NCBI RefSeq assembly: GCF_018614875.1
Contig: NZ_JAGGNW010000010.1
Span: forward strand, 186,001 to 250,000
Direction of reading: 5' to 3'
Origin: Variovorax paradoxus
GTDB lineage: Bacteria > Pseudomonadota > Gammaproteobacteria > Burkholderiales > Burkholderiaceae_C
Length of the DNA stretch: 64,000 nucleotides
The notes beneath the pieces were generated by a model. The model was not told the origin of the DNA. It did not search any database and was given only the letters and a program-made list of their open reading frames with translations. Positions 58,027 to 64,000 of this stretch are shown here, piece after piece (position 1 is the first letter of the stretch; each line of letters begins with the position of its first letter). Both the position numbers and the translations under genes were made by a program.

Positions 58027-59721
58027 ATGGCAGCAACACTGGATTCGAGGGGGATGCCGCATCCGGCCCCCCGGCCCATGTCCTCGGAGGAAAAGAAGGT
58101 CATCTTCGCTTCCTCCCTTGGCACGGTGTTCGAGTGGTACGACTTCTACCTCTACGGCTCGCTGGCCGCGATCATCGCGAAGCAATTCTTCAGCGGCCTG
58201 GATGCCGGCGCGGCCTTCATCTTCGCGCTGCTGGCGTTTGCCGCGGGCTTTCTGGTGCGGCCGTTCGGCGCCATCGTGTTCGGCCGGCTCGGCGACATGA
58301 TCGGGCGCAAGTACACCTTCCTGGTCACGATCCTGATCATGGGCCTGTCGACCTTCATCGTCGGCCTGTTGCCCAGCTACGCGACCATCGGCGTCGCGGC
58401 GCCGGTGATCCTGATCGCACTGCGCATGCTGCAGGGCCTCGCGCTCGGCGGCGAGTACGGCGGTGCCGCCACCTACGTGGCCGAGCATTCGCCGCACGGC
58501 AAGCGCGGTGCCTACACCTCGTGGATCCAGACCACCGCCACGCTCGGGCTGTTCCTGAGCCTGCTGGTCATTCTGGGCGTGCGTACCTGGCTCGGCGAAC
58601 AGGCGTTCGGCGAGTGGGGCTGGCGCGTTCCTTTCCTGGTGTCGATCGCGCTGCTCGGTGTGTCGGTGTGGATTCGCCTGTCGCTGTCCGAATCGCCGGC
58701 CTTCCAGAAGATGAAGGCCGAGGGCAAGACCTCGAAGGCACCGCTGTCCGAATCCTTCGGCGAGTGGAAGAACCTCAAGATCGTGATCCTGGCGCTGATC
58801 GGACTGACCGCCGGCCAAGCCGTGGTCTGGTACACGGGCCAGTTCTACGCGCTGTTCTTCCTGACGCAGCAATTGAAGGTCGACGGCACCACCGCCAACC
58901 TGATGATCGCCGCCTCGCTGCTGCTCGGCACGCCGTTCTTCGTGGTGTTCGGCACGCTGTCCGACAAGATCGGCCGCAAGCCGATCATCATGGCCGGCTG
59001 CCTCCTGGCCGTGGTCACCTACTTCCCGGTCTTCAAGATGCTGACCGAAGCCGCCAACCCCGACCTGGCCCGCGCGCAGGCCACGGCCGGCGTCACGGTC
59101 ACGGCCGACCCGGCGACCTGCTCGTTCCAGGGCAACCCGGTGGCCCGCGAGATCGACTTCAAGAGCTCGTGCGACATCGCCAAGCGCTACCTCGTGCAGA
59201 ACTCGGTGAGCTATGAGAACGTGGCCGGCGCGCCGGGCTCGAAGGCCGTCGTGAAGATCGGCGACAAGACGGCCGAGGCGCCCATCGGGAACGTCGTGAA
59301 CCTCAAGTTCGACGAGAGCTCCGCCAAGGAAATCGCCGCCTTCAAGAAGGGCGTGGCCGAAGACCTGAAGATCGCAGGCTACCCGGCGAAGGCCGACCCC
59401 GCCAAGATGAACAAGGTGATGGTCATCCTGCTGCTGTTCTGGCTGGTGCTGCTGGTGACCATGGTCTACGGCCCGATCGCGGCCATGCTGGTGGAACTGT
59501 TCCCCACGCGCATCCGCTACACCTCGATGAGCCTGCCCTACCACATCGGCAACGGCTGGTTCGGCGGCCTGCTGCCGACCACCGCCTTCGCGATCGTGGC
59601 CTCCACCGGCAACATGTACAACGGCCTTTGGTACCCCATCATCATCGCGGGCATCACGCTGGTGGTGGGCACGCTGTTCATCCGCGAGACCAAGAACGTG
59701 GACATCTACGCCAACGACTGA
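58027..59721 (+). CDS. MFS transporter, metabolite:H+ symporter (MHS) family
   Basis: 564 residues, about 12 membrane segments. SSLGTVFEWYDFYLYGSLAA is the MHS opening; GRLGDMIGRKYTF and GTLSDKIGRKPIIM are the two MFS loops. Imports a carboxylate such as shikimate, proline/betaine or alpha-ketoglutarate type. About 110 residues at ~345-460 form a soluble insert between membrane segments (ATCSFQGNPVAREIDFKSSC), longer than in ProP/KgtP. Upstream dyads may regulate it. Confidence 0.92.
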   Translation: MAATLDSRGMPHPAPRPMSSEEKKVIFASSLGTVFEWYDFYLYGSLAAIIAKQFFSGLDAGAAFIFALLAFAAGFLVRPFGAIVFGRLGDMIGRKYTFLVTILIMGLSTFIVGLLPSYATIGVAAPVILIALRMLQGLALGGEYGGAATYVAEHSPHGKRGAYTSWIQTTATLGLFLSLLVILGVRTWLGEQAFGEWGWRVPFLVSIALLGVSVWIRLSLSESPAFQKMKAEGKTSKAPLSESFGEWKNLKIVILALIGLTAGQAVVWYTGQFYALFFLTQQLKVDGTTANLMIAASLLLGTPFFVVFGTLSDKIGRKPIIMAGCLLAVVTYFPVFKMLTEAANPDLARAQATAGVTVTADPATCSFQGNPVAREIDFKSSCDIAKRYLVQNSVSYENVAGAPGSKAVVKIGDKTAEAPIGNVVNLKFDESSAKEIAAFKKGVAEDLKIAGYPAKADPAKMNKVMVILLLFWLVLLVTMVYGPIAAMLVELFPTRIRYTSMSLPYHIGNGWFGGLLPTTAFAIVASTGNMYNGLWYPIIIAGITLVVGTLFIRETKNVDIYAND

Positions 59722-59735
59722 TCGCACACGCGGAA

Positions 59736-59802
59736 GGAGGGCGCGAGAGCGGCCCTCCGTTCAACAAAGGGGCTTCATGCCGTCGGCATGAGGCCTTTTT
59801 CT
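59736..59802 (+). terminator. tandem hairpins, rho-independent terminator
   Basis: GGAGGGC/GCCCTCC (59736-59742, 59752-59758) is followed by a stronger stem GGCTTCATGCC-GTC-GGCATGAGGCC (59772-59796, 11 pairs including one G-T) and TTTTTC. This is a good terminator for the MHS gene. The small-protein gene begins 25 bp beyond. Confidence 0.88.
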
Positions 59803-59826
59803 TGAACCATTCAGGAGACAGAACCC

Positions 59827-59973
59827 ATGTGGAAACTCGTTGTCGGCTTCATCGTCTTTGCCGCCATTGCCCTGTACGTCATCTCGAAAGCCGGCGACAA
59901 GATCGACATGTCGGGTGAGAAGCACGGCGGCGACACGACGCACGAGCCTGCGCCCGCTGCCGCACCCAAGTAA
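59827..59973 (+). CDS. 48-residue single-span membrane peptide
   Basis: Peptide MWKLVVGFIVFAAIALYVIS then KAGDKIDMSGEKHGGDTTHE and APAAAPK-type tail. One N-terminal hydrophobic span, cytoplasmic or periplasmic charged tail rich in Ala/Pro at the end. AGGAGA lies 9 bp before ATG, making translation likely. Separate from the MHS gene because a strong terminator lies between; it may have its own promoter or be a read-through gene. Family not recognised. Convergent with the binding-protein gene that ends at 59995. Confidence 0.7.
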   Translation: MWKLVVGFIVFAAIALYVISKAGDKIDMSGEKHGGDTTHEPAPAAAPK

Positions 59974-59994
59974 GGCGCCGCGTGGTGGCGGCGA

Positions 59995-61110
59995 TCAGCG
60001 CTTGAAGCGGCCGTCGCTGACGATGGAGAGGTCGACGTAGTCGATGCCCGTATGGTCCGTCGGCGAGTAGCTCACGTCGATGTTGCCGCCCAGGTCGTAC
60101 TGGAAGCTGTTGAGCGTGGCGATCAGCCTGGCGCGGGTCGGCTTGGGGCCGGTGCGGCGCAGGGCTTCCATCAGCACCTTGGTGGCGACGAAGCCTTCCA
60201 GCAGCGCCGGCGACAGCTCGGTCTGTCCCTTGGCCTTGGCGAGCGCCAGCGCTTCCTTGATCAGCGGATGGCCGAACGAGCGCTCATAGGGCAACACCTG
60301 CGTGACGATCACGCCGGCGCTGGCGGAGCCAAGCTCCTTGATGAAGCCCGAGGCCGCGTTGTTCGAAAGCGTGATGATCTGCGCCGCCGAGCCCGCGGCG
60401 CGCAGCGCCTTCACGCCTTCGGTCACCGCGGTGCCCGAGCCGATCCACAGCACGGCCTGTGCATTGGCTTGGACCAGCTGCGGCACGATCGCCGCATAGT
60501 CGGGTTTGCTGCGGTCGGCCAGTGCGCGCACGGCCGGCGTGAGCCCGGCCTTCTCGAAGCCCTTGCTCGCGCCTTCCATCGCGTCCTTGCCGAACGAGTC
60601 GTCGGCCTGCACCACGGCAATGCGCTGGATGCCCGTGGTGTGCAGGTGCTGCACCGCCTTTTCGGCCTCGCGCTGGTAGGTCGAGCGCACGTTGAAGATG
60701 TTCTTCTGTAGCGGCTTGTGCAGCGCCATCGCACCGGTGGAGGGTCCCACCAGCGCCACGCCGTGCTTGTCGAGCAGCGGGATGACGGCCAGGGTGTTGG
60801 GCGTGCCGCGGTTGAGCAGCAGCGCCAGAACCTTCTTGTCCTCGATCAGGATGCGGGTGTTCTCGAGCGAGCGCTTCGCGTCCAGCCCGTCGTCCAGCCG
60901 GATCACCTCGATCTGCTCGCCGTTGATGCCGCCCTGGGCATTGACCTGGTCGATGACCAGCTGCGAGCCCATGATGGTTTCCTTCACGCTCGCGGACACC
61001 GGCCCCGACAGGTCGGCCGACTGGCCGATCACGATCTGCGCCGAGGCGCCGAAGGCGGACAGGGCGAAGAGCAGTGCAGCAGCACGGGACGTGGACAACA
61101 TCTTCATCAT
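59995..61110 (-). CDS. ABC transporter substrate-binding protein (Leu/Ile/Val type), paralogue 1
   Basis: 371 residues. Signal peptide ends near FGASAQ; mature IVIGQSADLSGPVSASVKET is the livJ/ANF-receptor style fold. GPSTGAMALHKPLQKNIFNV and SFGKDAMEGASKGFEKAG are typical. Binds amino acids or aromatic or other carboxylates. No permease or ATPase gene adjoins. It and the next gene are close paralogues in tandem, sharing most of their length. Confidence 0.92.
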   Translation of the reverse strand: MMKMLSTSRAAALLFALSAFGASAQIVIGQSADLSGPVSASVKETIMGSQLVIDQVNAQGGINGEQIEVIRLDDGLDAKRSLENTRILIEDKKVLALLLNRGTPNTLAVIPLLDKHGVALVGPSTGAMALHKPLQKNIFNVRSTYQREAEKAVQHLHTTGIQRIAVVQADDSFGKDAMEGASKGFEKAGLTPAVRALADRSKPDYAAIVPQLVQANAQAVLWIGSGTAVTEGVKALRAAGSAAQIITLSNNAASGFIKELGSASAGVIVTQVLPYERSFGHPLIKEALALAKAKGQTELSPALLEGFVATKVLMEALRRTGPKPTRARLIATLNSFQYDLGGNIDVSYSPTDHTGIDYVDLSIVSDGRFKR

Positions 61111-61256
61111 CGAACGAGCCTTTGGGCGAAGCGGATGCTTCTGTCAGAAGATGTGTAATGTGTTGCCACAAGTGACATTTACTCGCTCGTGCAAACCCTG
61201 TCAAACCATAGTTCCAGCGCATTGGCAGCGCCGCGGCGGCGCTGTCGGCGCTGCGG

Positions 61257-62366
61257 CTATCGCTTGAACCGGCCGTCGCTGATGATGGCCAGGTCGGCGA
61301 AATCGATGCCCGAATGGTCCTGCGGCGAATAGCTCACCTCGAGGCCGCCGAGGTCGTAGGCGCGAAGGCTCTCGAGCGCGGCCAGCACCTTGGCCCGCGT
61401 CGGCTTGGGACCGGCGCGGCGCAGCGCCTCGACCAGCACCTTGGCCGAAGCAAAGCCTTCGAGCGCGGCCGGCGAAAGCTCGGCCTGGCCCTTGGCGCGT
61501 GCCAGGGCGAGCGCTTCCTTGACCATCGGGTAGCCGATGGAGCGCTCGTTCGGGAACACCTGGGTCACGATCACGCCCTTGCTCGCATCGCCCAACTGCT
61601 TGATGAAGCCCGACGAGGCGTTGTTCGACAAGGTGACCACCTGCACGGCCGATCCGGACGCGCGCAGCGCCTTGATGCCCTCGACCACGGCGGTGCCCGA
61701 GCCGATCCACAGCACGGCCTGTGCGTTGGCGTCCTTGATGGTCGGCACGATGGTCTTGTAGTCGGGCTTCTCGCGGTCGGCCGGCACGGTCACCGTGGGT
61801 TTGGCCTGTGCCTTGGCAAAGCCGGCCATCGCGCCCTCGAGCGCGTCCTGCCCGAAGGAATCGGTCACGTAGACCACGGCGATGCGCGCGATGCCGGTGG
61901 TGAGCAGGTGCTGGATCGCTTTCTCGGCTTCGCGCTGGTAGGTGGCGCGCACGTTGAACACGTACTTCTGCACCGGCTTGTGCAGCACCATGGCCCCGGT
62001 GGAAGGACCGATCAGGGCCACGTCGTATTTGTCGAGCCACGGAATGATGGCCTGCGAATGCGGCGTGCCGCGGCTCATGAAGAGCGCCGTCACCTTCTTC
62101 TCCTCGATCAGCACGCGGGCGTTCTCGCTCGCGCGCTTGACGTCGAAGCCATCGTCCATGCGCAGCACCTCTATCTTTTCGCCATGGATTCCGCCTTGCG
62201 CGTTCGCGGCGTCGATCACCAGCTGCGCGCCGGCGATGGTTTCGTTCACACCCGCGGCCACCGAGCCGGTCATGCCCGCCGTCTGGCCGATCAGGATCTG
62301 GGCTGGGGCGGACGCAGCGGCCATTGCCAACAGGGCGGCGCAAAGCATGTGCAGCTTTTTCATCAT
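61257..62366 (-). CDS. ABC transporter substrate-binding protein (Leu/Ile/Val type), paralogue 2
   Basis: 369 residues. Signal peptide to about AASAPAQ; mature ILIGQTAGMTGSVAAGVNET. It matches paralogue 1 in order and most sequence, e.g. LWIGSGTAVVEGIKALRASG versus LWIGSGTAVTEGVKALRAAG. Upstream regions of both genes share TGTCACTT and GGGTTTG words, so promoters were duplicated too. Ligand unknown; differences in the cleft suggest split specificity. Confidence 0.92.
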   Translation of the reverse strand: MMKKLHMLCAALLAMAAASAPAQILIGQTAGMTGSVAAGVNETIAGAQLVIDAANAQGGIHGEKIEVLRMDDGFDVKRASENARVLIEEKKVTALFMSRGTPHSQAIIPWLDKYDVALIGPSTGAMVLHKPVQKYVFNVRATYQREAEKAIQHLLTTGIARIAVVYVTDSFGQDALEGAMAGFAKAQAKPTVTVPADREKPDYKTIVPTIKDANAQAVLWIGSGTAVVEGIKALRASGSAVQVVTLSNNASSGFIKQLGDASKGVIVTQVFPNERSIGYPMVKEALALARAKGQAELSPAALEGFASAKVLVEALRRAGPKPTRAKVLAALESLRAYDLGGLEVSYSPQDHSGIDFADLAIISDGRFKR

Positions 62367-62534
62367 GGATAACTTTCGGGACAGGCCAGACGTAAACGAA
62401 GGTGCTATTTGTTACATGAAGTGACAATGACGGAATCGGTACAAACCCCTGCGTGGGCGCGGACCATGTGACGGAGTGCACGAATACGTCACCGGCCACT
62501 CCCTAGAATGTTTGCCCCACCCCCCAAGGCACTC

Positions 62535-64000
62535 ATGACACAGGGCTCCATCCGGATTCGCGGCGCGCGCCAGCACAACCTACAGAACCTCGACCTCGAC
62601 ATCCGCACCGGCGAGATGACTGTGGTCACCGGGCCGAGCGGCTCGGGCAAATCGAGCCTCGTGTTCGACACCCTCTATGCCGAGGGCCAGCGGCGCTACG
62701 TGGAGACCTTCTCGGCCTATGCGCGCCAGTTCCTGGACCGCATGGACAAGCCGGCCGTCGACAAGGTGGAGGGCGTGCCGCCCGCCATCGCCATCGACCA
62801 GACCAACCCGGTGCGCTCCTCGCGCTCCACGGTCGGCACGATGACCGAGCTGAACGACCACCTGAAGCTGCTCTTCGCGCGCGCGGCCGACCTGTTCGAC
62901 CGCGAGACCGCGCTGCCGGTGCGCCACGATTCGCCCGACAGCATCTATGCGCAGATCGCCGAGCGCGCGGCCGCTGCGGGCGATCCGCGGCTGGTCGTCA
63001 CCTTTCCGGTGGAACTGCCGGCGGGCACCTCGGCGGAAGAAGTCACGCAATGGCTGTCGGCCAGCGGCTTCACGCGCGTGCAGGCCGAGCGCGAGGTGGC
63101 CACGCCCACCGGCCCGCGCAAGGTGCTGGACGTGGTGGCCGACCGGTTCCGCATCTCGAGCGCCGAGCGTGCGCGCGTGGTCGAGGCCATCGAGGTGGCG
63201 CTCAAGCGCGGCAGCGGACGCGTCACCGTGCACGCCACCGGCGCGGACGAAAACGCACCGACCGACGTGTGGAAGTTCTCCACCGGCCTGCACTGCCCCG
63301 AGAGCGACATCCGCTACACCGACCCGATCCCGTCGATGTTCTCGTTCAACTCGGCGGTGGGCGCGTGCGAGACCTGCCGCGGCTTCGGCCGCGTGATCGG
63401 CGTCGACCTGGGACTCGTGATCCCGAACGACAAGCTCACCTTGCGCGCGGGCGCCATCAAGACCATCCAGACCCCCGCGTGGAAGGAAGCGCAGGACGAC
63501 CTCATGCGCCACGCCGAGGCGGCCGGCATTCCGCGCGACACGCCGTGGAACAAGCTCACCGACGAGCAGAAGCACTGGGTGATCGAGGGCACGCCCAATT
63601 ACAAGGAAGGCAACTGGAACAAGCAGTGGTATGGCGTGCGCCGCTTCTTCGGCTACCTGGAGAGCAAGTCCTACAAGATGCACATCCGCGTGCTCTTGTC
63701 CAAGTACCGCAGCTACACGCCATGCCCCGTTTGCAGCGGCGCGCGCCTCAAGCTCGACAGCCTGATCTGGCGCATCGGCAGCAAGGAAGACGCGGATGCG
63801 GTGCTGCCGCCAGAGAAGCGATTCATGCCGACCGGAGCGAAGTGGACGCGGGCGCAGCTGGAGGCGCTGCCGGGCCTGTGCCTGCATGACCTGATGCTGT
63901 TGCCGATCGAGCGGCTGCGGCGGTTCTTCGACGGGCAGCAGCCCTCACCCCAACCCTCTCCCGCAAGCGGGAGAGGGGGCAAGACCGAACAGCCGGCCGA
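62535..64000 (+). CDS. UvrA-family excinuclease ATPase, long Burkholderiales type, 3' end outside window
   Basis: 488 residues visible. Walker A VTGPSGSGKSSLVFDTLYAE and GQRRYVETFSAYARQFLDRM are UvrA. PAIAIDQTNPVRSSRSTVGT differs from E. coli UvrA and fits the long duplicated UvrA of Burkholderiales (about 1900 residues as I recall). The first Zn site is incomplete (CPES where UvrA has CxxC; CETC is kept); CPVCSGARLK is present. A dispersed repeat is in frame at residues ~470-482 (QPSPQPSPASGRGG). Usual role: DNA damage recognition with UvrB. No LexA box seen. Confidence 0.88.
   Translation, partial: MTQGSIRIRGARQHNLQNLDLDIRTGEMTVVTGPSGSGKSSLVFDTLYAEGQRRYVETFSAYARQFLDRMDKPAVDKVEGVPPAIAIDQTNPVRSSRSTVGTMTELNDHLKLLFARAADLFDRETALPVRHDSPDSIYAQIAERAAAAGDPRLVVTFPVELPAGTSAEEVTQWLSASGFTRVQAEREVATPTGPRKVLDVVADRFRISSAERARVVEAIEVALKRGSGRVTVHATGADENAPTDVWKFSTGLHCPESDIRYTDPIPSMFSFNSAVGACETCRGFGRVIGVDLGLVIPNDKLTLRAGAIKTIQTPAWKEAQDDLMRHAEAAGIPRDTPWNKLTDEQKHWVIEGTPNYKEGNWNKQWYGVRRFFGYLESKSYKMHIRVLLSKYRSYTPCPVCSGARLKLDSLIWRIGSKEDADAVLPPEKRFMPTGAKWTRAQLEALPGLCLHDLMLLPIERLRRFFDGQQPSPQPSPASGRGGKTEQPA
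63941..63983. repeat. REP-like repeat inside the uvrA-type coding sequence
   Basis: GCCCTCACCCCAACCCTCTC (63941-63960) is identical to 42043-42062. Then CCCTCTCCCGC-AA-GCGGGAGAGGG (63954-63977) makes a perfect 11-bp stem with a 2-nt loop. It is read in frame as QPSPQPSPASGRGGK with no stop, so the host gene stays open. The G-rich end GAGAGGGGGCAAG also matches the 42070-42082 arm style. Confidence 0.88.

Noticed and set aside
62367..62534. LexA/SOS box before the uvrA-type gene
   Set aside because: I looked for CTG-N10-CAG and found none; also searched the opposite strand.

Overview
The window is high-GC, densely coded chromosomal DNA from a betaproteobacterium, most likely a Comamonadaceae member close to Variovorax. 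The evidence is the corC-lnt and glyQ-glyS-gmhB-plsC gene orders, the Burkholderiales-type long UvrA, many orphan Bug and Leu/Ile/Val-type solute-binding proteins, and dispersed hairpin repeats of the kind I associate with this family. I see no rRNA, tRNA, prophage, insertion sequence or CRISPR array. It reads as core and metabolic chromosome with a strong bias to amino acid, acyl-CoA and organic acid catabolism.

Layout. 1-2.3 kb: 3'-truncated hppD (tyrosine catabolism), a divergent Lrp-type regulator and a GNAT acetyltransferase. 2.35-4.8 kb: corC-lnt. 4.8-11.65 kb: a seven-gene minus-strand operon combining a flavodoxin-like reductase, a CodA-like amidohydrolase, a creatininase-family hydrolase, an NMT1/THI5-type ABC transporter and an FAD-linked oxidoreductase. 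I read it as an uncharacterised nitrogen-compound uptake and degradation system. 11.7-16 kb: MFS exporter with divergent LysR regulator, a RutR-like TetR regulator and a type II asparaginase. 16-18.7 kb: PAP2 phosphatase, metallophosphoesterase and DAG-kinase-like genes. 19-24.4 kb: glyQ-glyS-gmhB-plsC and a YgjP-type metalloprotein. 24.4-26.8 kb: a large inverted-repeat element, then thiC under a TPP riboswitch.

26.8-34.1 kb is a minus-strand run: MerR (LiuR-like) regulator, carbonic anhydrase, aceK, thiolase (with a strong terminator behind it), M20 peptidase, acyl-CoA dehydrogenase and a YchJ protein. A perfect 20-bp palindrome lies between the MerR gene and the divergent metallo-beta-lactamase-fold gene. 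34.2-39.6 kb: MBL protein, LRR-kinase fusion, pseudouridine synthase, SDR, HAD and thioredoxin-like genes.

39.6-56.4 kb is the leucine/isovalerate degradation locus: AraC regulator, isovaleryl-CoA dehydrogenase, acyl-CoA synthetase, MCC beta, methylglutaconyl-CoA hydratase, DUF4126 protein and MCC alpha. The last enzyme, HMG-CoA lyase, is separated from these by a 6.5-kb block (EthD protein, GhrA-type reductase, IclR regulator, cupin, Bug protein, CaiB CoA-transferase, acyl-CoA dehydrogenase, acylphosphatase) that looks like a second catabolic unit. 56.4-64 kb: YbaK, DUF1289, DsbA-family isomerase, MHS transporter, a 48-residue membrane peptide, two tandem paralogous binding proteins and the start of a UvrA gene that carries a dispersed repeat in frame.

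No non-coding stretch exceeds about 300 bases; the longest (18703-18991, 24422-24690, 26587-26801) are described below. All functional calls come from reading translated motifs; no database search was run.
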